DNA of 64,000 nucleotides from Oegoconia quadripuncta. Lineage: Eukaryota; Arthropoda; Insecta; Lepidoptera; Autostichidae. Shown here piece after piece: positions 23,319 to 33,999 of the stretch. The notes under the pieces are model-generated. The model saw nothing but the letters and a program-made list of their open reading frames with translations, searched no databases and had not been told where the DNA came from. The stretch is from NCBI GenBank assembly GCA_949316235.1, contig OX438744.1:34840778-34904777 (forward strand), in the 5' to 3' direction. The position numbers and the translations under genes are program-made. Each line of letters begins with the position of its first letter. Position 1 is the first letter of the stretch.

Positions 23319-24224
23319 CGAAATACGGTCCGCCTTTGGGTGCAAAGATTTGAAAGCGAAGGCCACCTCAACGATCGACCCCGTCGACAACCGCTGAGAT
23401 TAATACAAGGGCCACAGTTGGAGCGAATGTTGGATACCTACCGAGAGCAACCATTTACTCCAACTAGACAATTTGCAGAGGAGTTCGATTGCTCAATGCA
23501 AACCATACGAAAAGCATTACATCGTGCTGGTGTTCATCACAGAAAACCGGCAAAGAAAATCGCTCTAACGGAAGAACAAAAATTAGCGAGAGTGCGTTTC
23601 GCTAGAAGTTACAGGGACTTCGATTTTACACACGCCATATTTTCCGATGAAAAATGTTTTAAATCAAGCCAACATGGACGTCGACATTTATGGCGTGTGA
23701 TAAACACTCGCTATGAACCTCAAAATATTCTTCCAAACCATGAATCTGGCAGAATAACTGTAAATATGTGGGGGTGGATGAGTGCCGGGGGTCCCGGAGA
23801 ACTTGCCTACATTCCAGGAAGGTCAAATGGTCTCACCTATAGACAATTGTTGGAGGATACGATGGTTCCTTCAGTACGCACAGTATATCCACGCGACGAA
23901 GTTCCAGAATTTCATTTTTTCCAAGACAATTGTCCCATACACCGTGCGCGGGTTGTTCAGGATTGGATACAAGCAAATCCTGAAATTCGGTCAGTACCAT
24001 GGCCCTCTCGTTCCCCAGACCTCAATCCCATTGAAAATTTATGGGGCATGATGGTGCAAAGATGGGACAACAGAAATGAGCGAACTAAAGAAGCACTCAT
24101 CACTCATTGTGACCAAGTTTGGGACTCTATTAGAGGTTCAGATTTATGCGAAATTCTTGTGGCTTCTATGCGAAACCGTTGTGATGCTGTGATAGACGCA
24201 GCTGGTGCCGCAACTAAATATTAA
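23313..24224 (+). CDS. Tc1/mariner-superfamily transposase, 5'-incomplete exon
   Basis: This is a cut-and-paste DNA transposase of the IS630/Tc1/mariner group, which would bind its inverted repeats in the nucleus and catalyse excision and integration. Counting from a TTG at 23313 there are 303 residues. A DRPRR stretch (residues 21-25) resembles the GRPR hook between the two DNA-binding subdomains. A second helix-turn-helix is plausible at about residues 35-75. The DDE triad is visible: D112 in FSDEKCF, D205 in FFQDNCPIH and E241 in SPDLNPIENLW. Thirty-five residues separate D205 and E241, so this is DD35E rather than the DD34E of classical Tc1. There is no stop or frameshift across the catalytic domain, and AATAAA follows at 24258-24263. 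The first helix-turn-helix is missing and no ATG precedes the frame, which is open back to 23271. Just before codon CGA lies a pyrimidine-rich TTTTTTGCAG, so translation probably enters from an upstream exon that I could not find. It could be a young mobile copy or a domesticated gene. The superfamily assignment is certain; the 5' structure is not. Confidence 0.93.
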   Translation: MQRNTVRLWVQRFESEGHLNDRPRRQPLRLIQGPQLERMLDTYREQPFTPTRQFAEEFDCSMQTIRKALHRAGVHHRKPAKKIALTEEQKLARVRFARSYRDFDFTHAIFSDEKCFKSSQHGRRHLWRVINTRYEPQNILPNHESGRITVNMWGWMSAGGPGELAYIPGRSNGLTYRQLLEDTMVPSVRTVYPRDEVPEFHFFQDNCPIHRARVVQDWIQANPEIRSVPWPSRSPDLNPIENLWGMMVQRWDNRNERTKEALITHCDQVWDSIRGSDLCEILVASMRNRCDAVIDAAGAATKY

Positions 24225-24345
24225 TATTTGTATCTCTGTCTGGCATTGTAGCTCTAGAATAAATGAACCGATTTCAATGTAATTTTTTTGTTCGAAATAA
24301 CTTTTGATAGTTCAGCCGTTTTCATGAAAATGATTGTGTGAATTC
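24225..24345 (+). other. 3' flank of transposase with polyadenylation signal
   Basis: AATAAA at 24258-24263 lies 34 bases after the stop. The following sequence (TGAACCGATTTCAATG and onwards) resembles the shared terminal sequence of short DNA transposons in insects. I could not pair it with an upstream inverted repeat. Confidence 0.5.
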
Positions 24346-24623
24346 TATGGATTTTTTTTAAATATAGGTAAAATTTATTATTATTCTGTAAGGCTAAACT
24401 GACACTATTATTTTCGTTATTGTAAGACATGTTATTAAATTATATTTCTGTATGCACCTCGTCTGCGAAGTCGGTTCAAGGATCGATTCCCGATCGTTTC
24501 TGAGTGTTTTAAGTTATCTGGCCGGAAGACAGCTCACTGAAGGTGTGATATTCCGCTACTAAATAAAGTAATTAAGTCTAAATTCTAGAGCCGCCGGCTA
24601 CAAAATATGAGATGACTATGCCT

Positions 24624-24861
24624 CAGTGGCGTGCCCTCCATACAGACAGAAAAGCAGAGCCAACCCTAGCAAATTGTTAGCTTTCCTCTAAATGCATTGT
24701 CGGGACAACTGGTTGATACTAATGTGGACAGAAATATTCTAAACAGTTGCGAGAATTACTACAATAGGAGTAAATTATCATTTTGTGTAGTATTTTATCT
24801 CATTAAACACCAAATTTCATCATTGTGCCTTCCCTGTGACAAAACGCTGTGCGCGCCACTG
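24624..24861 (+). mobile_element. Complete hAT-type MITE with 8-bp target duplication
   Basis: The ends are inverted repeats: CAGTGGCGTGC at the left and GCGCGCCACTG at the right. Flanking octamers are CTATGCCT (24616-24623) and CTATGTTT (24862-24869), which differ by two C-to-T changes. An 8-bp duplication and CAGTG ends are diagnostic of hAT elements. The 238-bp interior is non-coding. A related copy is cut short at 4451. Confidence 0.8.
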
Positions 24862-25435
24862 CTATGTTTTAACTTTTGGTTATAAAAATTTTCATCATCA
24901 GTTTATTCTAGTCCACTACTGTATATAAAAGCCTCTAGAATATTTTGCAGATTTTTCTATTTAACCTCTCTGTCGCCCGTTCCCACGCAAAAATTCTAAG
25001 GGTCAAGTATCTCGGCGCGCCTGTCATATTTGCGAAGATACCTGCGGTGTTAAAAACGTTTATAGATACTCTTCTACTGGGTGTATTTGTAATCTGTGAA
25101 AAGCAATAGCTACGGGAAATATATGGATATAATGAATGAACACTACTACAGCTATAAACAAAAAATCAGAAAAATGTTACGAGTTGTAATATGTAGGTAT
25201 CCCTATATCCACGATATAATTGGTATTTTTACGGAAAGCACAGATTTATTTCATGTTTTTCTTAAGAAACGGGTAATTCAATAAATTGTTATGAGAATTG
25301 GAAGCCTATGGCAGGTTTCTAAGCCCGTTCTAATAAAAAACAGTAGTTGGAATTCTATGCCTATACTCCCACCCAAAGAGGAAAAAATTATTTTCGCAAA
25401 TACCAGACTAAATATCATAGCTAACATAACATGGC

Positions 25436-25494
25436 CACAGTATTACAAACTCCCTATTGTAATACTGTGACAAGGAAGATATTGTAATACTGTG
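25436..25494. repeat. Inverted plus direct 12-mers (CACAGTATTACA / TGTAATACTGTG)
   Basis: CACAGTATTACA at 25436-25447 faces two exact inverted copies, TGTAATACTGTG at 25458-25469 and 25483-25494. Either could form a 12-bp stem with the first. Confidence 0.85.
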
Positions 25495-25608
25495 ACATGG
25501 CGCACATTATTGGATGCGGAATTTAATAGAGAACAAGTTCAAACACAGTCCAAAGGAATTGGAACTCTATAATCATTACAATTGAGAGTTGAAAGTCGGG
25601 TGTCCGTG

Positions 25609-25674
25609 GGCACCGATCGGTGTCCGCGAGTGTTGTCGGTATAAAATTTTTTTTGGCACCGATCGGTGCCCGCG
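25609..25674. repeat. Pair of perfect palindromes CACCGATCGGTG
   Basis: The 12-base palindrome occurs at 25611-25622 and 25657-25668. The second extends to a 16-base perfect palindrome (25655-25670). Both are followed by a CCGCG block, giving a near-identical 20-base direct repeat with 46-base spacing. Confidence 0.9.
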
Positions 25675-25941
25675 TCCGTCTAAACGTTAATATATTTTTA
25701 ATGTAGAAGTATATTTACAAATTGACATTATATTTACGGTTCGAGAAACCAAAAAAATCTGATTTTGTTATTTTTTTTTCTGTTCTTTATAGAGGTTATA
25801 GATATTTTATGAGATAATAGACATTAGTTAAAAGTAAAATGTTTTAAATTGGGATACACACGCCATTAGAACATTCATGAAAAGATGATCTTCTAATTAA
25901 AACTTACTTATAGTGTTTATATTTGTTTACATTCATTTAAT

Positions 25942-26170
25942 GACGATCGATTGGTGCAGTCCCTTGTGACCCTGCCTTCGAACCCAACCGTCGAGGGTTT
26001 CAATCTCGTGAATGAAATGAATACGAACATTTATTCCCATGGATGTTTCCATGGATGTTTATATAAATATTTGTGTATGTTTATCCGTTATCTACTATCC
26101 ATAGTGACTTTGCCTAGTTTGAGATTAGATGATTGGTATAAATGCCCAAAATATTTATTTATTATTATTA
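25942..26170 (+). mobile_element. SINE family B, decayed
   Basis: Recognisable by GACGATCGATTGGTGCAGT, GAACATTTATTCCC, ATGGATGTTTATATAAATAT and GATTAGATGATTGG. There is a small internal duplication (CCATGGATGTTT twice). The B box is broken. Confidence 0.75.
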
Positions 26171-26374
26171 GACTAGATAAACAGTATGTAAGGTATTATT
26201 TAATAAACAATTATGATTTTACCAATGAGAGTGTGTTCTTTCTTCCCTACATTTTATTACGCTGCGCATGACATCAAAAAACTTAAAGCCGCACCATAAT
26301 AATATAAGAAACAATTACCTACAAGTTTTTCGTTTTTAGGCAAACACAGAGTACTCTTACGCATACCAACAAAT

Positions 26375-26440
26375 ACCTCGCTGCGTGTATTCTCCTATTG
26401 GTCGGGGGGCGTAGCCGGCCGGCAGCGGCGTACGACCGCT
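26375..26440. promoter_or_regulatory. CpG cluster with CCAAT-like box
   Basis: CCTATTGGTCGGGGGGCG and AGCCGGCCGGCAGCGGCG form a short GC-rich island in AT-rich DNA. ATTGG is an inverted CCAAT box. No coding sequence is visible next to it. Confidence 0.25.
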
Positions 26441-27191
26441 TAAATTGAAAATGTACTTTAAGGTGATCAGGCGGACCTCTTTTCGATCGTACATTAACAA
26501 CATATCACAATCCATTGGTACAACACTCTGCTGAAATATCTTTTTTCATTACCTTCATAATAATCTATAGGAACCTGTTTTCCTAATCTTGCGATCGATC
26601 TGCAACATTCATTGTCCTACAAGTATGGTATTAGTTACTTCTAGAGACTGACAATAATTTAAATAATGTACAAGCGAAATTTATCCCTTAAACACCACAA
26701 ATCCACAATCAACCCAAAAGGTGCTACCGACACTAGCCCAAAATTAATTACGGGACAATAGGACCCCCATTAATTACCTGCTTCTATCTGATTCCACTCA
26801 CTTCCATTCACTTTCAAAGACCTTAGATTGTGGCGAAGAAAGTTGGGCACAATGCTAAGGTAGCTGCTCATGGCAAGGAGGAATTTATTGCCTCGTAGGG
26901 AACAAAGGAAGGCAGTGAAACGCCCCCGACCTTCTATTGAATGTCTTAATTTCCTGTAATGCCTGTTTGTTGAATATTGAATGTTATTAAAAATGTGCTT
27001 TTGGAAAGGAAAATCAATTGTCAACGAACAATCCTTAAACAAGCCTCCAGTAGTTCTTTTAAACGTCATACTACAAATTTAGGTTAACTCTACACTCGCG
27101 TTTAACCTTTAATCGGGAAGTGGTTATATTTAAATTAGGAGAGAGTGTTTAAATTAAGTACTGTTAGTTTTTTTTTTTTTGTGATATGACA
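26441..27191. other. No feature recognised
   Basis: A 99-codon reverse frame (26770-27069) has no family. T12 at about 27169-27180. Confidence 0.5.
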
Positions 27192-27424
27192 ACAAATAAA
27201 TATTTCGAACACTTACACCAATCAAAAAAGAAAAGTCCCAAACTAAGCCAAGGTTATACTATGGATACTAGATAACGGATAAACATACATAAATATTTAT
27301 ACAAACATCCATGACTCGGGAATAAATGTTCGCATTCATTACACAAACATTTACCCGTTGCGGGTTTCGAACCCGCAACCGTTTGTTTCCTTGACAGGGT
27401 CACTATATACTACGCCAACCAAAA
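27192..27424 (-). mobile_element. SINE family B, near full length
   Basis: Reversed: AATATTTCGAACACTTACAC, CATGACTCGGGAATAAATGT, an intact reversed B box (GGTTTCGAACCCGCAACC) and a head ending in CTACGCCAACC. Confidence 0.85.
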
Positions 27425-27807
27425 AACTCAAATCTAGTCTGTTACGGGGTGAATGTCCTTATTTAAGGGGGCTTCACTCTTCACGGCCTCTCCTTGATTG
27501 ATTACAGCAGTTTTCTTTGCAATATTTGTCAAAACATTTTCCGCTTCTTGCCTCTAGTGTTGTTCTAATATTAATTAGTTATTTGAGAGGGCAGGAACGA
27601 TTGCAAATAAAAACTGAAGGTTTAATGCAACATAATATTGATATATCTTTGAACATTAACATATTTATAACAGAAGGACCAAAAAAAGATGGCGGTACGA
27701 CTTGGATCGTTATTTCTAGGACCGGTGAAACTCGGGAAAGATTTTATATTATATAACAGGATAGGGAAAAATATGTATATTATTAATCAATCAATCTTCA
27801 ATATTTG

Positions 27808-27865
27808 AAGTGTCGGTGGCTCAGCGGTTATGACGCGGTCTCCCAATTTGCTTCATACACCGTCG
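27808..27865 (+). mobile_element. SINE family D, 5' head only
   Basis: GTCGGTGGCTCAGCGGTTAT then GACGCGGTCTCCCAATTTG is the tRNA-like head of family D. The match ends before the B box. Confidence 0.65.
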
Positions 27866-28411
27866 TTGGTGAGTGGTTGACTGCACCTGACTTATTGTGA
27901 GTACGTCAGTCACTTGATTCACGTACGTCGTTCCTGATCGACCTTTACCTACTCTACATATCTATCTGGATTTGACAATATACATTTATAACTTATTATG
28001 ACGCAATCTGGAATCGAAGTAGCACTACCTGCGTGCAATTCACACACTTACACACCAAGCGATGCATATCAGGAAGTAGGTAATCTCGAACCTTTCCACC
28101 CTTACTGAAGCAACCCTCTGTTGCTATAAAAAACGCCATAAACCTATAACCCTTTAACGCCGTAACTAGATTGTCTACGTCCGGTGGGTGGCATACAATA
28201 ATTTGCCGCTCTATTTAGTACGGGTATCGAACACGGGAGGGTTGAAACAGGTCGCCTGTGAAATGCCCCGTGTGCTGACACCCTTAGCGTCACGCGTTAC
28301 AGTTATTTTAGGCGATTTTCGAATAGGTTTACAGTATATTCTTCCTATTTTTAATCACCTCTTTGGATTGACTTTTTTGGGAGGTCTGTATTGCTGACGC
28401 CTACTATGTGA

Positions 28412-28530
28412 AATACTAGCTTTCCGCCCGCGGCTTCGCCTGCGTGGTATAACTTTATCGCGGAAATTTGTTTATCCCGTGGGAACTACTCACTTTATCC
28501 GGATATAAAATATGCTATGTCTTAATTCAG
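28412..28530. repeat. MITE end fragment
   Basis: TACTAGCTTTCCGCCCGCGG, then CTTTATCGCGGAAATTTGTT. A related edge at 37428-37487 (CCGCCCGCGGCCTTGCC) also abuts a SINE. Confidence 0.5.
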
Positions 28531-28532
28531 GG

Positions 28533-28767
28533 TTTTTTATTCACAACGGGTTAGCACTTGACCTCAATCAGACCTGATGTTAAGTGAAGATGAGGCCGAA
28601 GGTGGAAGCGTACTGACCCGGAAACCCAAATATTTGGGGAACTGGCTATCTTATCTCTGACAACCGGAACACAACAATGCTAGTAACATTGCTGTTTGGG
28701 GGCAGATTTAGATAAGATAGTGGTAGCTAGCCAGGCAGACATTTAAAATGCCCTACCACCAACCAAT
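28533..28767 (-). mobile_element. SINE family C, 5'-truncated
   Basis: The tail and body are present from TTTATTCACAACGGGTTAGC to CTACCACCAACCA. The tRNA-like head is absent. Confidence 0.85.
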
Positions 28768-28949
28768 GTTGTATGGGTATGTTCTACCTAGGTATATATC
28801 AAACTTCCAAACTTTCACATTCATAATATTAGTTAGATTAGATATGTTAATAGCACGGATTTGAAATTTTGCAATATGTGTGATAATCATACTCCATAGT
28901 ATTGTGTATTGTTTTTAAAAGTATTTTAATGTACTAACTTTTCATATAA

Positions 28950-29179
28950 ATAAATAAGTAAATATTTCGGACACTTACACCAATCATCTAGTCCCAAACT
29001 AAGCAAAGCTTATGCTATGGATACTGGATAACTGATAAACATACATAAATATTTATATAAACATTCAAGACTCGGGAATAAATGTTCGTATTCATCACAC
29101 AAATATTTACCCCTCGCGGGATTCGAACCCGCAACCGTTGGTTTCGCTGATAGGGTCACTATCCACTACACCAACCGGT
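28950..29179 (-). mobile_element. SINE family B, full length
   Basis: Reversed, well preserved: GGGATTCGAACCCGCAACC (B box) and CTATCCACTACACCAACCGG (A box and 5' head). Confidence 0.88.
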
Positions 29180-29455
29180 AATAAATATGCTACTTGTCAT
29201 TCTTTATAATGCACCCCGAAAGTGTTAAGTCGCATAATAATATAATGAAATAGCACCTACTCAAGACTTCTGATGAGCAACACTACTCTAATACTGAAGT
29301 GTATATAAGTTTTTAGTGCTTTAGTTTTATTTAATGCTTACCTACACCTGATGTTTAGTGAAGTTCAGTGGTAACCTTAATTTTATGGAAACCTGGTTAT
29401 GTCATCTTTGATACGAAAATAATGACAGCTTTTAATAATACGCATGTTTTAATAT

Positions 29456-29718
29456 GACGACCTGTTTGGTGGTTAGAAATTCTGCTGCTATACCAAAAGG
29501 TCGCGGGTTCGAATCCCGCTAGGGGCATTTGTTTGTATGATGAATACAGACATGTGTTCCCGAGTTATGGAAGTTTTTCATTTATATGTGTATTTATTTA
29601 CAAAAAAAAAAGTATTTGTGTAGTTTATCAACCATCTGGTATCTATAATACAAGCCTAGTTGCTTAGTGTGGAACTAGATGGCGCTGTGTGTATGTGCAA
29701 AGATAAATTTTTTTAATA
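29456..29718 (+). mobile_element. SINE family A, near full length
   Basis: The A box has lost a few bases (TTTGGTGGTTAG). The B box GGTTCGAATCC is intact, and CTAGATGGCGCTG lies at 29675-29687. Without a complete A box this copy is probably weakly transcribed. Confidence 0.9.
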
Positions 29719-29754
29719 TCTACTTAAAACCGTGTTAAATTTCTTGCAACCACT

Positions 29755-30122
29755 AGATAAAAATTTTTGGTTATATGTAAACGAGCTATTGAGAGGATGA
29801 TGCCCAGCGTTTCACTACGTGATCGAATAAGGCATGAAGTAATCCGTAAGCGAACAAATGTCACTGACATAGCCCAGCGGATTAGCAAGCTGAAGTGGCA
29901 GTGGGCAGGGCACATAGCTCGAACAGCTGATGGCGGGCATTGTGTGGCATTAAAGTTCTCAAGTGGAGACCACGCCCCGGCAAACGCAGCGCAGGATGTC
30001 CACTCACAAGGTGGACGGACGACCCGAAAATCGCTTCCAACCGGTCACTCTGGAATTTTATGGGAGACTCAATGTTCAGCAGTGGACGTCCTGTGTATGA
30101 TATGATGATGATGATGTTTTAA
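29755..30122 (+). pseudogene. RTE-clade retrotransposon 3' end
   Basis: The frame reads KRAIERMMPSVSLRDRIRHE, then VTDIAQRISKLKWQWAGHIA, the diagnostic tail of RTE endonuclease-reverse transcriptases. After a frameshift near 29935 a second frame reads KVLKWRPRPGKRSAGCPLTRW and then NRSLWNFMGD. It ends in a short (ATG)n run (30100-30117), the usual RTE 3' end. Everything upstream of the last 110 codons is missing. Confidence 0.85.
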
Positions 30123-30609
30123 ATGTACCCTGATCATCATTAAAAACATTAATGATATGGTTATTATTATTTTTTTATAAAATAATTTTCAATTGTTGTG
30201 TACACTATTTTCTGCCCAATCTAATAAACACTATGTATATCTAAGGCTTGCTGGTAGAAATGTCTGTCGGAGTTAAACTCGCCTTTGTACATTTTATATA
30301 CAATGCATACTTCTGTAACAATTTTGTGTACAATAAAGATATTAAGATGTTATTGAAAACATGATAAATAAGTGAGATTTTAGATGTAGCTGACTGTACT
30401 TGAAGGGATAGCTTGAGACCCATCTTAATCCGAGTTTAATATGACGCTCGGCAAATTCGGCAATGTCAAAGTTTGCAATGTACAACGTGGTACAAGGTAT
30501 AAAAGAGCCACATGACAAATTACTTCAAATAGGTGAAACTGATTCCTGCATGGGATAACATGTTTCTATACATACTTCATTATGTACGTGTGTAAAATCC
30601 TGTTAATTA
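30123..30609. other. No feature recognised
   Basis: AT-rich DNA after the RTE end. Confidence 0.5.
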
Positions 30610-30885
30610 AATAAATAAATAAAAGGTATTTATTCACCACAAAGTTCATTTAACAAGTAATTAATTGATAATAAATTAGGTCAAACTGAAAAGTAAACAA
30701 AAACAAAAATCTATATCTGAAATCAACTCAAAAATAACTGCAAGTGATAAACCATAAAAAGCTAGACACGAGAAGGTATCATATAGGTAGATATTTGGTA
30801 AAATTTCAATACTTATGTGTGAATGTGCGAGTGAATTTAATTGTTCACAAATTATTAATACTAATTTAACAAATTTTAATCGTAC
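30610..30885. repeat. Unnamed repeat N, copy 1 (internally deleted)
   Basis: Its reverse complement matches 34000-34375: shared blocks include ACCATAAAAAGCTAGACACG, AAATTTCAATACTTATGTGT and a tandem-A/T edge next to AAAGGTATTTATTCACCAC. About 100-130 bases present in the other copy are missing here near 30683. Confidence 0.75.
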
Positions 30886-31305
30886 ATCAATTAATAAACG
30901 ATAAGTTTGACGTTTGAAATTAGTAAAAAAAATAATGCAACTTTAGAGGAATCTGCAGTCTAAAGCCTCGTTGTCGTATTTGTATCTTAATGAAGGCAGC
31001 AAAGAACAAAAAACCTTATTTCCAAGTTCTGCAAATCATTGACTTAGAACTCCGTTATTCTGCGATCGTAATCTGCATTAGCAGTACAATTCTCTTAAGA
31101 CGTATCTATGAAGTCTGAACTTCCTTGTAATGTAGGCCATAATATTGACCTCCATATTCTAAATCGCATTCCGGTCTGCGTGCCAAAAGTGGTCATGGAC
31201 CTTAGGGATAGGCCTAAAGTTCAAATCCACTCACTGAACGTATGTCTTGTGCTCAGTTCAGCTGTTTTCCAATTTTTTTGGAAATTGTTTTCGTTTTCTG
31301 TCAAA

Positions 31306-31560
31306 TTTTTTTTTTATGCACAACGGGTTGATACTTGACCTCAATCACACCTGATGTTAAGTGAAGATGAGGTCGAAGGTGGAAGCGTACTGACCCGGAA
31401 ACCCCAACACATTTGGGAGACTGGCTACCTTGTCTCTGACAACCGGAACACAACAATGCTATTAACATTGCTGCTTGGCGGCAGATTTTTAGATAAGATG
31501 GTGGTAGCTAGCCAGGTGGACATTTAAAATGCCCTACCACCAACCAAACCAACCAACCAA
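31306..31560 (-). mobile_element. SINE family C, 5'-truncated
   Basis: Oligo-T, ATGCACAACGGGTTGATAC, the full body to CTACCACCAACCAAACC, then a short (CAAC)n expansion instead of the head. Confidence 0.86.
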
Positions 31561-32126
31561 CATTCTGTCAAATGTTTGTAGCATAGCTTACTCAGGTCTT
31601 TAAAATTTTTACTCTTCTTCTTTTCGTGTCGAGGCAAGTTTCAAATTTTATTGGACCAAAACTTAACCACTCTAACAGCACTCTCTGTGGCGTTAAGGAG
31701 GTCGTCAAAGGTGCAAGTGTCAGGACACGCGGGGCAAGACAATACGTGATCCATCCAAATTTTTACTAACTGGAGATTTACTAATCTTAAAAACTATTAT
31801 TCACGTTTTATGGTTAACTAATTCTATGATGTCAACCACTCTCGACCGCTTATGACTTAGATGACTTCTAAAGGGTGTATGTCCCATATGAGACTTCATT
31901 ACGATTTGAACACGACATTCTGACACTACGGCATGTAACAATTTGTAGCAGACGCGGTTTTCTATCGAATTTGCATTACAATGTCTTTGATTACGTAACA
32001 AATGACAGTACATCAGTAGGATTTATGTAACACAATCCTTATTTTATTCCAAATAAAAAGGATCTATAGAGCTTTTAAGCACAATAAAATATTATTATTT
32101 GAAATTAACACCATGTAGAATTAAAT

Positions 32127-32300
32127 AGGCCCCAACTTCTGTTCCCGTGGGTTTCTTGAAAACGATTGTGATAATAAAAAGCATGGGACAGTGATGGGCA
32201 TCCCCGTAACTGGTCCAGACTCCAAGGAAAAATCTGCTATCGGCAACCTACCCACCCATCGTGGCGATTCGGGCAAGTTCTACCATGGAAAGCGATGCAG
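32127..32300. repeat. Dispersed repeat H, copy 2
   Basis: It contains TTCTGTTCCCGTGGGTTTCT, GACAGTGATGGGCA, ACTGGTCCAGACTCCAAGG and a block ending TACCATGGAAAGCGATGCAG. The order matches 49066-49170. Confidence 0.55.
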
Positions 32301-32323
32301 ATACCTTTATTGAACTTATAGAC

Positions 32324-32605
32324 GTACGTCGCGGCGGTTGGCAGCCCCTCGTACTCTGCCCCCCCCCCCAGAGTTAATTATCTCGTGGGTCGGCAGGACG
32401 CCGACTCGCGCCAACACGACCACGACCTCTTTACACGGACAACTGATGCACGCACCTGCGAGTCCTGCGGTCCTCTCTACTGCCGAGGAAGGTCGCCGCG
32501 GGGTTTTGGTGGGTATCCCTCCCGGTAAGGAGGCGAATCCCACATAACCGTCTCGCCATCCCTCTGGCGAGCGGTATGCTGAACGCCTTTCCCTGCGTAA
32601 AAAAA
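32324..32605 (+). mobile_element. GC-rich retroposed fragment with A-tail
   Basis: A GC-rich block (C11 at 32359-32369, then GGTGGGTATCCCTCCCGGTA) ends in A7. It is bracketed by GACGTACG and GACGTATG, which may be a target-site duplication. Both strands hold open frames of 70-100 codons. I take it to be a 5'-truncated LINE end, not a gene. Confidence 0.4.
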
Positions 32606-32633
32606 GACGTATGCCTTTATAGTGCAATCCTTT

Positions 32634-32865
32634 GACGACCGTTTGGTGTAGTGGATAGTGAAAATCATCGTTTGCGGGTTCGAATCCCGCGAGGAGTTAA
32701 TGTTTGTGTGGTGAATAGGAACATTTATTCCCAAGTTATGGATGTTTATATAAATATTTATGTATATTTATCCTTATGTAGTATCCGTAGTACAAGCTTT
32801 GCTTAGTTTGGGACTAGATGATTGGTGTAAGTGACTGAAAAAATCTTTATTTTATTATTACTTTG
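32634..32865 (+). mobile_element. SINE family B
   Basis: Head GACGACCGTTTGGTGTAGTG, B box GGTTCGAATCC intact, body as in 22608. About 12 bases are missing between the boxes compared with that copy. Confidence 0.87.
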
Positions 32866-33224
32866 GCTTACAAATATACTAGAGGCGATTATTAGGAGTA
32901 AATGAAGTTATCTCATCAATATGAGATTAAACATGAGTTACATGTTCATTTGACACAACTTTTTTATCATTAGCCAACACTATTGGACATACGTATAGGT
33001 CTTTACCAGGACGAGCTACAGAGCCCGATCTTTGGAACTACCTATGACGTCATATCGTCATATAAGAATCCGTCCAGGTAAAATTAAGTGAAAGTAACTT
33101 TCCAGCAAAATAAACAAAAGGAAAGACATATTTTGCTAATCTATAGATAGATGTTAATAGCCAATAAATACTACCTACCTCGCACATTACCCGAATAACT
33201 ATCCCATAACTCTTGGTAATGACA

Positions 33225-33330
33225 GAAAATTCAAGATGGCGGCAGAGAAAATGCCTTATTTATTGCAGCGGGCCAGGCTTCATTATTGCTACATTATGTA
33301 TGATACATATTTCTTATAACATGTCGTTTA
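33225..33330 (+). promoter_or_regulatory. YY1/Pho motif over a possible start codon
   Basis: CAAGATGGCGGC (33232-33243) is a full YY1/Pho match and also puts ATG in good context. The frame reads MAAEKMPYLLQRARLHYCYI and stops after 27 codons. Neither a donor site nor homology is seen. Confidence 0.25.
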
Positions 33331-33744
33331 GTGACGGGATTTCATTTATCACATTTTGAGTTGTATTTTTATCCTCTGACGAAAAACGAGGTGTGTGTTT
33401 CCAGCCTTTGTCTGGGTGTATCTCAATAATGCGAGATCCGATTTCAGTGTGTTTTTTTATATGTCAGATTAAACTAGGGGCAAGGTTTTTCGCAATTTTT
33501 GATAAAAATCGAGGATATTTAACTATTAAGCTTTAGCTCAGTGTACCTGGATGACATTATTACGTTAAGCTCATCCGGGGTTTTATAAATTTGTTACTGT
33601 TTACTGGACTGTCCCAGGAAGGAGGCCAATGGTTTTCCGATGTCGGTATGTATTTAGATTTCTATGCATCCTAATTTTGAGTCATGAAATGACCTTTGTT
33701 ATTATGATTAAATTATCTTCTATATGAGGGATTATTCCCCTCAT

Positions 33745-33885
33745 GTCAGTAATACCATTGTATTAGAGGTACATAATATAGTCGCTAATACCATTGATAG
33801 TACTAGCGACACATAGTTACGTCACTAGTACTATCAATGATACAAAAATATTTACCATTGATAGTACTAGCGACATCATATGGTC
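33745..33885. repeat. Direct and inverted repeat cluster (TACCATTGATAGTACTAGCG)
   Basis: TACCATTGATAGTACTAGCG occurs at 33789-33808 and 33853-33872. Between them, 33821-33843 is its inverted copy with two mismatches. A more decayed unit (TAATACCATTGTATTAGAGG) precedes them. Confidence 0.85.
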
Positions 33886-33999
33886 CTTTCGAAAAACTTT
33901 ACACCTGGCCACGTAACAGATTGGTAGGTGTGTATTTTACCTTACATAAATAGTTTCTTGCACGGGTGTTGCTCTGCCAGTATGATTCGGATATGATTT

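Noticed and set aside
25436..25674. CRISPR-like array from repeated motifs
   Set aside because: Only two or three units with uneven spacing, in an obviously eukaryotic sequence.
32316..32627. 103-codon reverse frame and 69-codon forward frame in GC-rich DNA
   Set aside because: GC-rich DNA lengthens chance frames. The segment ends in an A-tail with a possible target duplication, so it looks like a retroposed fragment.
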